Assembly (NCBI GenBank): GCA_032260445.1
Contig: JAVVFG010000052.1
Location: 1 to 16,464 of the forward strand
Direction: 5' to 3'
DNA: 16,464 nucleotides
Origin: JAAYYY01 sp032260445
Lineage (GTDB): Bacteria > Chloroflexota > Anaerolineae > Promineifilales > Promineifilaceae
Position 1 is the first letter of the stretch; each line of letters starts with the position of its first letter. Below are positions 7,176 through 13,648 of this stretch, one piece after another. Both the position numbers and the translations under genes were made by a program. A model generated the notes under the pieces. It made no database searches and was not told the DNA's origin. It was given only the letters and a program-made list of their open reading frames with translations.

Positions 7176-9947
7176 TTACTCCCGATCAGCCAGTGCGGCG
7201 TGGGCTGCCGCGAGGCGGGCAATGGGCACCCGGAACGGGGAGCAGGAAACGTAATTGAGGCCCAGCCTGTGGCAAATAGCAATGCTGGCGGGATCCCCAC
7301 CATGCTCGCCGCAAATGCCGATTTCCAGGTCTGGGCGGGTGGCGCGGCCCTCGTTAACAGCCCATTCCATCAGCTTGCCCACGCCGGGGTCGTCGATGCT
7401 CGCGAACGGGTTTTCCGGCAGGATGCCGCGCTGGATGTAATCGACGAGGAAGCCGGCCTCGGCGTCATCGCGGCTGACGCCAAACGTCGTCTGCGTCAGG
7501 TCATTGGTGCCGAAGCTGAAGAATTGCGCGATTTCGGCGATCTCGCCGGCGGTGATGGCTGCCCGCGGAATCTCGATCATCGTGCCGAACTTGTAGTCGA
7601 CCGGGCAGTTCTTCTCTTCCATCACGGCGCGCGCCTCCGCTTCCAGCGCCGTCTGCTGCGTCGTCAGCTCGTTGACGTGCATCGTCAGCGGGATCATCAC
7701 CTCCGGATGGACGTCAACACCTTCTTTCGTCACATTGCAGGCCGCTTCGAAGATGGCGCGAACCTGCATCTCGGTTAGCTCGGGAATGAGGATGCCCAGA
7801 CGGACGCCGCGCGTGCCGAGCATTGGGTTCTGCTCGCGCAGCGCTTCGACGCGCTCGAGGTAATTCTGCTTCACGCGGATTTCCTCCAGCGATGCGTCGA
7901 TCTCGCTGATCGTGTGGTAATGCTGCAGCCGGACCTTGTGGTCGGCAAGCTCTTGAATAAGCTCCTCGTACGCCGGCAGGAACTCATGCAGCGGCGGGTC
8001 GATCAGGCGGATGATTACCGGCAGCCCGTCCATGGCGCGGAAAAGACCTTCGAAGTCACTGCGTTGCATCGGCAGCAGATGGGCGATCGCCTCATTCCGC
8101 TCGGCGCTCGTCTTGGCCATGATCATGCGTTGCACGATCGGCAGCCGCTCTGTCTCAAAGAACATGTGCTCGGTACGGCACAGGCCGATGCCCTGGGCCC
8201 CATATTCACGGGCGCGCGCCGCGTCCTTGGGGTAATCGGCGTTTGCCCAGACGCCAAGCTGGCGAAACTCGTCAGCCCAGCTCAGCAGCTTGCGCAGGTA
8301 CAGGTTCTTGATATCAGGCACGACTGTCGGCAACTGGCCCACATAGACAAAGCCGTTCGTCCCGTCGATGCTCAGCCAGTCACCCTCTTTAATCGTCAGC
8401 TCTTCGTCCATGCGCATCACGCGCGAGTCGAGGTCGATCTCCAGCTTGCTGACGCCCACGACAGCGGGCTTCCCGAACTGGCGCGCGACGAGGGCCGCAT
8501 GGCTGGTTCGGCCGCCGCGGCTGGTTAGAATCCCCTGGGCTGCCAGCATACCGTGCACGTCATCCGGCTTCGTTTCTGGGCGAACCATAATCACCTTGCG
8601 CCCGTGCTCCTTCGCCCAGCGCTCGGCTGTATCCGCATCGAAGGCAACGACGCCGACCGCCGCTCCCGGCGAGACGTTCAGGCCCGTTGCCAGCGGCTCG
8701 ATGTCACGGATCGCCTCACTGTCAAACTGCGGGTGGAGGAAGAAGTCGATCTGGTCAGGCGAGACCCGCCGCACCGCCTCCTCCTTGTTGATCAGCCCCT
8801 CTTCCACCATGTCGACGGCGATACGCACCGCCGCCTGCGCCGTGCGCTTCCCATTTCGAGTCTGCAGCAGCCAGAGCTTACCTTGTTCGATGGTAAACTC
8901 CATATCCTGCATCTCGGTGTAATGTTCTTCGAGCCGGCGTGAGATATCCTCGAACTCCTTGTAGAGCTCGGGCATCACATCCTGCAACTCCTCAATTGGC
9001 TGCGTGGCACGAATACCGGCGACGACGTCCTCACCCTGCGCGTTGACCAGGAAGTCGCCTTCCAGATGCGGCTCTCCTGTCGACGCGTTGCGCGACATGG
9101 CGACGCCGGTTGCACTGTCGTCGCCCATGTTCCCAAAGACCATCGTCACGATGTTCACACCCGTGCCCAGATCGTGTGGGATGCGTGCGGCGTTGCGATA
9201 GTCAACCGCGCGCTTTCCGTTCCACGACTTGAACACAGCCTCTGTCGCCATTCTCAGCTGTTCGTACGGGTCGGACGAGAACTCGCGGCGCGTGTAGCGC
9301 TCGAAGATCTCCTTGAACTCCTCCGTTACCTCTTTCCACGCCTCCGCGCCCAGTTCCGAGTCACTCTTGACCCCAGCTTTTTCACGCTGGCGCGTCAGGA
9401 CCTCCTCGAAGACCTCGTCAGGCATGCCCATGACTACCGAGCCAAACATCTGCACCAGGCGACGGTACGAGTCATAGACAAACCGTGGATCCTGCGTGAG
9501 GCGGATCATGCCTGCGGCGACCTCGTCATTAAGGCCGATGTTCAGAATCGTGTCCATCATGCCGGGCATCGAGAACTTAGCGCCCGAACGGCAGGAAACG
9601 AGCAAGGGCTTGTCGGGATCGCCGAATTTCTTGCCCGTCATCTCTTCCATAGCCGTCATCGCTGCCAGTTCTTCTTCCCACATCCCAGGCGGGTATTCGC
9701 CGCCGCGGTCCAGATACTCCAGACAGGCCTCGGTTGACACGGTGAATCCAGGCGGAACGGGGATGCCGATTCGCGTCATGTCGGCTAGGTTGGCTCCCTT
9801 ACCACCTAGCAGGGCACGCACGCCCTCCCAGTCGCCGGCGTGCTCCTCCGCCTTATCTACCTCGTTGAACAGGTAGACGTACTTCGTATCGGTATCTGCA
9901 TCGCTGCGTGTTCTTGTCGCTGCGGCAGCTTGAAAATCATCGGACAT
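7176..9947 (-). CDS. ppdK: Pyruvate, phosphate dikinase
   Basis: Interconverts PEP + AMP + PPi and pyruvate + ATP + Pi in the cytoplasm; 923 residues from the chosen start, slightly longer than the typical 870-890. Parts in order: ATP-grasp nucleotide-binding domain (GGKGANLADM about 48-57; SCRSGAKFSMPGMMDTILN, of which GAKFSMPGMMDT is at 122-133), the swivelling phosphohistidine domain (LTSRGGRTSHAALVAR with catalytic His483), and the C-terminal PEP/pyruvate barrel (GIGLCRTEHMFF; FGTNDLTQTTFG; GICGEHGGDP with catalytic Cys879). All key residues are present. ATG at 9947 has GGAGG eight bases upstream; a TTG five codons earlier (9962) overlaps that Shine-Dalgarno and is not credible as the start. 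It is the first gene of the ppdK-nifJ-DHOD-like unit, expressed from promoter copy C through a leader of about 130 bases. Next to PFOR it can feed or drain the pyruvate pool, glycolytically with PPi or gluconeogenically. Confidence 0.97.
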   Translation of the reverse strand: MSDDFQAAAATRTRSDADTDTKYVYLFNEVDKAEEHAGDWEGVRALLGGKGANLADMTRIGIPVPPGFTVSTEACLEYLDRGGEYPPGMWEEELAAMTAMEEMTGKKFGDPDKPLLVSCRSGAKFSMPGMMDTILNIGLNDEVAAGMIRLTQDPRFVYDSYRRLVQMFGSVVMGMPDEVFEEVLTRQREKAGVKSDSELGAEAWKEVTEEFKEIFERYTRREFSSDPYEQLRMATEAVFKSWNGKRAVDYRNAARIPHDLGTGVNIVTMVFGNMGDDSATGVAMSRNASTGEPHLEGDFLVNAQGEDVVAGIRATQPIEELQDVMPELYKEFEDISRRLEEHYTEMQDMEFTIEQGKLWLLQTRNGKRTAQAAVRIAVDMVEEGLINKEEAVRRVSPDQIDFFLHPQFDSEAIRDIEPLATGLNVSPGAAVGVVAFDADTAERWAKEHGRKVIMVRPETKPDDVHGMLAAQGILTSRGGRTSHAALVARQFGKPAVVGVSKLEIDLDSRVMRMDEELTIKEGDWLSIDGTNGFVYVGQLPTVVPDIKNLYLRKLLSWADEFRQLGVWANADYPKDAARAREYGAQGIGLCRTEHMFFETERLPIVQRMIMAKTSAERNEAIAHLLPMQRSDFEGLFRAMDGLPVIIRLIDPPLHEFLPAYEELIQELADHKVRLQHYHTISEIDASLEEIRVKQNYLERVEALREQNPMLGTRGVRLGILIPELTEMQVRAIFEAACNVTKEGVDVHPEVMIPLTMHVNELTTQQTALEAEARAVMEEKNCPVDYKFGTMIEIPRAAITAGEIAEIAQFFSFGTNDLTQTTFGVSRDDAEAGFLVDYIQRGILPENPFASIDDPGVGKLMEWAVNEGRATRPDLEIGICGEHGGDPASIAICHRLGLNYVSCSPFRVPIARLAAAHAALADRE

Positions 9948-10024
9948 GAAGCATTCCTCCAATTTGTGTGATTCGCCGATTGGTTAGTTGAGTCAGGACG
10001 CTCAGCGAAAATAGCCGGGATATT

Positions 10025-10051
10025 CGCCGGCAACCAGCCTGGTTCCCGGCG
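10025..10051 (-). other. Leader hairpin upstream of ppdK
   Basis: Stem CGCCGG (10025-10030), a C-C mismatch, AACCA (10032-10036), loop GCC, TGGTT (10040-10044) and CCGGCG (10046-10051): 11 pairs with one mismatch, inside the predicted ppdK leader. GCCGGGA at 10014-10020 could instead pair with TCCCGGC at 10044-10050, a mutually exclusive fold. It could also end the transcript of the gene at 10183-10872, but the following bases (minus strand AATATCCCGGCTATTTTC) are a poor U-tract. Confidence 0.45.
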
Positions 10052-10085
10052 TCGAAAGCCTAAATGTGCAAAGCCATCGTGCCCC

Positions 10086-10141
10086 ATTGTATGCGGCGGC
10101 TGAAGTGATTGGCAGTGACAGATTGCACATAACGATCTGAC
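10086..10141 (-). promoter_or_regulatory. ppdK promoter: Shared composite promoter element, copy C (ppdK operon promoter)
   Basis: On the minus strand: GTCAG from 10141, TGTCACTGCC at 10120-10111, a CTGCCA -35-like hexamer (10115-10110, 4 of 6 consensus), an 18-base spacer and TACAAT (10091-10086, 5 of 6) as -10. TTTGTCAG is shared exactly with copy A and CTGTCACT exactly with copy B, and the -10 lies at the same distance in all three. The flanks TGACAGAT and ATCTGACA (10116-10142 on the plus strand) also form an imperfect inverted repeat with an 11-base gap. The expected start point is near 10079. Confidence 0.6.
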
Positions 10142-10182
10142 AAAAGTCACCGTCACCACCAGGTTGTTCTGCGGGTGGCGAC

Positions 10183-10872
10183 TCAGGAGGTCAGGCGGCG
10201 GTAAACGAGCGCGTTGCCCTGTTTTCCAGCTTCCTCGAAAAGCGCCAACTTGCGCAGGCAGTAGGCCATCTTTTGGGCAAGTGCCCGCTTCTGGTTCAGG
10301 GCGGAGGCCAGGTCGGCGGTCGTGAAACGCTCTGGTAGCGATGCCGGCAACAAGGTACCAAGATCCGCCGGGCTGGCGAATTCGTGGCATGCAATGACCT
10401 GTAGTAGACGCCGCTCGTCGGTTATCCAACGCCACCGGCGACGGCGCCGTGTCTGACCGTAATGGCGGAACTCCTCCTCCTCGGTCAACACGACTTCCAG
10501 CGTGACGTTCGGATCGGCGAGCAGGTAGGGAACGCGCACCAACTCATAAAACAGGTCAGAGACGGCGCCCTTCCGCGGCGACCGGCGGCGGCTGAGGTAG
10601 CCATCCCCATCGGGATTGCGGCGGACGATCCACTTGGTGACCGCGATGGGATAGACGAGGCGTAGTCTGTGGTTGCGGGCCAGCGCCGAGAGCTTGGCGC
10701 CGATTGCCCCGAAATTTCCAGTCTGGATTTCGACAAGCTCGCCATCACCCTGTACGACGTCCACGACGTAACCGTCGACATTAACCTCAAAGTGTGCCTC
10801 AGGCCCTGCAGCCCACCGCTTCAGTGCGGCGTGCAGTGCCGTCTCATTATAAGTTGGGAGGACGCCACTCAT
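10183..10872 (-). CDS. Hypothetical protein with a possible PD-(D/E)xK nuclease core and C-terminal helical domain
   Basis: A 229-residue soluble protein. Residues 25-62 read like the core of the PD-(D/E)xK restriction-endonuclease fold: E29 in a first helix/strand, D38 in YVVDVV, E48-I-Q50 in ELVEIQTG, and a following helix with K60. If so, the third catalytic position is Gln rather than Lys. The middle is basic (RRNPDGDGYLSRRRSP; TRRRRRWRW at 141-149). The C-terminal part (about 150-229) contains LTT/FTTADLASAL and AQKMAYCLRKLALFEEAG, which looks like a winged-helix or other helix-turn-helix segment. I recall conserved hypothetical proteins of this type in Chloroflexota but no characterised member. 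It is transcribed alone, divergent from the membrane-complex operon; no Shine-Dalgarno precedes ATG 10872 and a promoter lies immediately upstream, so the mRNA is probably leaderless. The coding call is firm; the nuclease suggestion is inference. Confidence 0.8.
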   Translation of the reverse strand: MSGVLPTYNETALHAALKRWAAGPEAHFEVNVDGYVVDVVQGDGELVEIQTGNFGAIGAKLSALARNHRLRLVYPIAVTKWIVRRNPDGDGYLSRRRSPRKGAVSDLFYELVRVPYLLADPNVTLEVVLTEEEEFRHYGQTRRRRRWRWITDERRLLQVIACHEFASPADLGTLLPASLPERFTTADLASALNQKRALAQKMAYCLRKLALFEEAGKQGNALVYRRLTS

Positions 10873-10878
10873 GGAAAC

Positions 10879-10907
10879 ATCATAGCTTGTGGTTATACCG
10901 TACGCAA
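10879..10907 (-). promoter_or_regulatory. Promoter for a leaderless transcript
   Basis: On the minus strand TTGCGT (10907-10902), a 17-base spacer and TATGAT (10884-10879, 5 of 6 consensus). Only six bases (GTTTCC) separate the -10 from the ATG at 10872, so transcription should start at or within a base or two of the start codon. No purine-rich ribosome-binding site is present. Confidence 0.6.
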
Positions 10908-10918
10908 CCTAAGGGTAT

Positions 10919-10936
10919 TTGTGTAATGTTTCACAA
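10919..10936. promoter_or_regulatory. Rex-like (or Crp-type) operator palindrome
   Basis: TTGTGTAATGTTTCACAA matches the known Rex operator consensus TTGTGAA-N4-TTCACAA at 13 of 14 fixed positions; it also fits the Crp consensus TGTGA-N6-TCACA at 9 of 10. It lies between the divergent gene at 10872 and the membrane-complex operon, centred about 83 bases before the predicted start of the latter and 12 bases from the -35 of the former. Rex reads the NADH/NAD+ ratio and often governs fermentation and respiratory genes, which fits the context. No rex or crp gene is in the window. Confidence 0.6.
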
Positions 10937-10948
10937 GCGATTATTTCC

Positions 10949-11004
10949 GTCAGGGGTTTAGATGACAACTGTCACTAACCATCGCGCCCCGTCTGTCCTA
11001 AGCT
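10949..11004 (+). promoter_or_regulatory. Shared composite promoter element, copy B (membrane-complex operon promoter)
   Basis: GTCAGGGG (10949-10956), four bases, GATGACAAC (10961-10969), TGTCACT (10970-10976), CTAACC in the -35 position (10975-10980), an 18-base spacer and TAAGCT (10999-11004) as a weak -10. TGACA-AC-TGTCA (10963-10974) is a perfect palindrome. The predicted start point is near 11011, leaving about 23 bases to the ATG at 11034 with GGAGGG at 11019-11024. The weak -35 and -10 suggest dependence on an activator. Confidence 0.5.
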
Positions 11005-11033
11005 TAGCCTAGAGTCACGGAGGGTAATGCCTA

Positions 11034-11576
11034 ATGTTAAACCTGATCCTGATCGTGTTCGCGCTAGTCTGCGCCATTCAGGCTGTCACAGCAACACGGC
11101 TAATGCGTGCCGCACTATGGCTTGCCGGGGTCAGCGCCCTTACGGCAATTCTGCTATTCCGCATCGGCGCGCACGAAGTCGCCGTCATCGAGCTTAGCGT
11201 CGGCGCAGGGCTCGTGACGGTCCTCTTTGTCTTCGCCATCGCCATCGCCGGCGAGGACGCCATGGGCGAGCGACCGATAGTCCCCCGTTGGATCGCGCTC
11301 CCCGCTACGTTGATCGCCGTTATCTTGTTCGGATGGATGATTCTTCCGGTTGGCGCTGGCGAGACGGCAGCCGCCGCAGGTGACTTCTCCACCATGCTCT
11401 GGCACGAGCGAGGTCTCGACACCTTGGTGCAAGTCGGCCTTATTTTCGCCGGCGTGGTGGGCGTGCTCGGGCTTCTGGCACCCGCGCGCGCGCCATTCCC
11501 GGTACGCCGGGCAGAGCCGCTTCCCCCGTTGCGCGCAGAACCCGGCGCCGAGCCAGTCGCCGGGCAGGAGGGATAG
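11034..11576 (+). CDS. MbhD/MbhE-like (DUF4040-type) membrane subunit of a complex I/hydrogenase-like complex
   Basis: A 180-residue membrane protein with about five helices (roughly 2-21, 27-43, 50-72, 87-107, 130-150) and a Pro/Ala-rich, soluble C-terminal tail (151-180). The segment GAHEVAVIELSVGAGL (45-60, with Glu53) is the pattern of MbhD/DUF4040 and MrpA C-terminal proteins rather than classic NuoJ. RGLDTLVQ (126-133) followed by a helix resembles the RGxDTxxE signature of MbhE/MrpA C-termini, so two short Mrp/Mbh subunits appear fused. It would sit in the membrane arm, linking the antiporter-like subunits to the rest. It is the first gene of the operon; GGAGGG lies nine bases before the ATG. 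Only three bases separate it from the NuoK-like gene. NuoJ remains an alternative label. Confidence 0.75.
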   Translation: MLNLILIVFALVCAIQAVTATRLMRAALWLAGVSALTAILLFRIGAHEVAVIELSVGAGLVTVLFVFAIAIAGEDAMGERPIVPRWIALPATLIAVILFGWMILPVGAGETAAAAGDFSTMLWHERGLDTLVQVGLIFAGVVGVLGLLAPARAPFPVRRAEPLPPLRAEPGAEPVAGQEG

Positions 11577-11579
11577 GCG

Positions 11580-11894
11580 ATGATCACCTGGACACCTGCA
11601 ACCGTGATGGTGCTTGGCGTGATTGGGTTGTTGGCTGTTGGTCTATACGGCCTGCTGACCGTCCGTAATCTATTCCAGATTATCGTTGCCCTGCAGATTC
11701 TGGTGAAAGGGGCGGTCCTCGCCCTGGTTGCTGCAGCCGATTACGTTGGTCAGTTACACCTGGGTCAAAGCCTTGCCGTCACTGTCATCGTCGCCGATAC
11801 CGTCGTCGCGGTGATTGGCATGGCTATGGCCGTCCAGGTCAAGCAGCATAACCGCACCCTCGACGTTAAAGCTCTGGGCAGCTTGCGGAGATAG
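11580..11894 (+). CDS. NuoK/MnhC/HyfE-like membrane subunit
   Basis: A 104-residue protein with three transmembrane helices (about 8-26, 31-53, 63-86), normal length and topology for NuoK-type subunits of complex I, Mrp antiporters and group 4 hydrogenases. In the second helix the usual Glu (GIEIL pattern) is Gln39 in VALQILVKG and a Lys appears at 43; in the third helix the buried acid is Asp73 (VIVADTVV). Buried charges of these helices form part of the ion path in relatives, so the pattern is notable. It has its own GGAGG 11568-11572 inside the end of the previous gene and is four bases before the next gene. Role: membrane-arm subunit coupling redox chemistry to ion movement. Confidence 0.82.
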   Translation: MITWTPATVMVLGVIGLLAVGLYGLLTVRNLFQIIVALQILVKGAVLALVAAADYVGQLHLGQSLAVTVIVADTVVAVIGMAMAVQVKQHNRTLDVKALGSLRR

Positions 11895-11898
11895 GGCC

Positions 11899-13647
11899 AT
11901 GCAAGAGTATTTGATTCTCCTGGCAATTGGGCTTCCCTGGTTGGGAGCTGTGCTCGTGTGGACCGCCGGAAATGGCCGCCCCCGTTGGCAGCACGGACTG
12001 GCTGTCGCCAGTAGCGTCGCCGCTGCGTGCGCGACACTGGCCCTGATTCCGAACATGAGCGCCGGTGTAGCCTTACGGCTGCCGTTGGGCGGCGTTCTCG
12101 GCGACTTCACCTTTGTTGCCGACGCGCTTGCCGTCTCCCTGGCAAACGTCGCCACGATCATCGGCGGTCTTGCCGTGATCTTCTCCGTCTCCTACATGGC
12201 TGGTGAGGCGCAGCTCGGACGCTACTACGCTATGGTCCTCCTCTTCATCGGCGCAATGGTCGGCCTCGTCCTCAGCAGCGGGCTCCTCCTCCTCTTCTTC
12301 TTCTGGGAAATCACCGCCCTGTGCTCGTACGCGCTCATCTCCTTCCACAATGATGATCCCGCGGCAGTCGCCGGGGGCATCAAAGCGCTGCTCATCACCC
12401 AGCTTGGCGGCGTCGGGCTGCTTCTCGGCGCGCTGGCGGCGCGCGCCTACTTCGGCGACGATCAGATTGAATCCGTACTGCGGGCAACAGCGACGCTGCC
12501 GGCAACAGCACAAGCTCTCCTTGCCTTCGGCTTCCTCGTCGCTGCCATGGCCAAGTCCGCCCAGGCGCCGTTCCATACCTGGCTACCCGATGCGATGGAG
12601 GCCCCCACACCGGTCAGCGCGCTGATCCATGCGGCAACCATGGTCAACGCCGGCGTCTATCTGCTGCTGCGCTTCTTCCCCGCTTTCGCCGCCGTACCCG
12701 GCTGGCGCGACGCAATCGTCGTCGTCGGCGTCATTACGGCTCTGCTCGCTGCCTTGATGGCCCTGGTGGCGACCGACCTCAAGCGCGTGCTCGCCTATTC
12801 GACCGTGAGCCAGCTCGGCTATATGGTCTACGCCATTGGCGCCGGCGCGATATTCGCCGGTGAGTTTCACCTCGTGAACCACGCCGTCTTTAAGGCGCTG
12901 CTCTTCCTCGGCGCAGGCGCGATCATCCACAGCCTCGGTACGCGCGATATGCGCGAAATGGGCAACATGCGCCGGGAGATGCCGTTCACGGCGGCCACTT
13001 TCATCACCGGCGCTGCGGCTCTCGCCGGATTGCCGCTTCTCAATGGCTTCTGGAGCAAAGAACTGATCCTGGAAGCCGGGCAGGCCGCGGGTCCACAGTG
13101 GGCTTACTGGTTGATGCTGCTTGGCGCCGGCGTCACGGCGTTATACACCGCGCGCATGGTCTGGCTCGTCTTTCTCGCGCCGGCCGGCGACCGCGCGCGG
13201 GCACACCGCGCGGCGTCGCCGATGCGCCTCTCGCTGGGCGTCCTCGCCGTGGGCGCCTGGCTTTCGTGGCTGCTCGCCGGACCGCTGAGCGCCCTTCTGG
13301 CTGAGACGCTGCCCTACCACGACCTGCACGTCCTTAGCACCCTCCACCTGATCGAGGAGGTGCTCAGCCATCCCGCCACCTACCTGGCGCTCGCAGTCGT
13401 CGCCCTCGGCCTGGTCGCCTGGCTGGCGCGGGAGCGCCTGAAGCCGCTGACCGCCCGGCTGTCGTGGCTGGCCCGCGCCGCCCGCGCCGGCTTCGGCTTC
13501 GAAGCGCTCAACAGCTCCGTTGTCTGGCTCGTGCGCGGGAGCGCCGTCACGATACAGCCCCTGCAGACCGGGCAGTTGAACTGGAACATCGCCGGCATTG
13601 TCGCCGGCCTGATCGTCGTCCTTATCGCCCTGGCGCTAGGAGGCTGA
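11899..13647 (+). CDS. Antiporter-like membrane subunit, NuoL/NuoM/MrpA-D family (first of two)
   Basis: A 582-residue polytopic membrane protein of the proton-conducting Nuo/Mrp family. Signature block AKSAQAPFHTWLPDAMEAPT (218-237) followed by PVSALIHAATMVNAGVYLL. Ion-path residues are in place: Glu137 in FFWEITALCSY, Lys219, Lys295 in TDLKRVLAYST, Lys332 in FKALLFL, and the Lys387-Glu388 pair in FWSKEL. It moves protons or sodium ions when the complex turns over. The start is ATG 11899: GGAG eight bases before it, and four bases after the NuoK-like stop; an in-frame ATG at 11815 lies deep in that gene and has no ribosome-binding site. A C-terminal helix after about 490 is shorter than the lateral helix of true NuoL, as in hydrogenase/NuoM-type subunits. 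Confidence 0.92.
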   Translation: MQEYLILLAIGLPWLGAVLVWTAGNGRPRWQHGLAVASSVAAACATLALIPNMSAGVALRLPLGGVLGDFTFVADALAVSLANVATIIGGLAVIFSVSYMAGEAQLGRYYAMVLLFIGAMVGLVLSSGLLLLFFFWEITALCSYALISFHNDDPAAVAGGIKALLITQLGGVGLLLGALAARAYFGDDQIESVLRATATLPATAQALLAFGFLVAAMAKSAQAPFHTWLPDAMEAPTPVSALIHAATMVNAGVYLLLRFFPAFAAVPGWRDAIVVVGVITALLAALMALVATDLKRVLAYSTVSQLGYMVYAIGAGAIFAGEFHLVNHAVFKALLFLGAGAIIHSLGTRDMREMGNMRREMPFTAATFITGAAALAGLPLLNGFWSKELILEAGQAAGPQWAYWLMLLGAGVTALYTARMVWLVFLAPAGDRARAHRAASPMRLSLGVLAVGAWLSWLLAGPLSALLAETLPYHDLHVLSTLHLIEEVLSHPATYLALAVVALGLVAWLARERLKPLTARLSWLARAARAGFGFEALNSSVVWLVRGSAVTIQPLQTGQLNWNIAGIVAGLIVVLIALALGG

Positions 13648-13648
13648 G

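Noticed and set aside
9948..9962. TTG at 9962 as the ppdK start, giving five extra residues
   Set aside because: It overlaps the strong GGAGG site that is ideally placed for the ATG at 9947.
11815..11898. In-frame upstream ATG extending the first antiporter-like subunit by 28 residues
   Set aside because: It lies inside the NuoK-like gene, encodes a non-hydrophobic extension unlike the family, and ATG 11899 has a proper ribosome-binding site.
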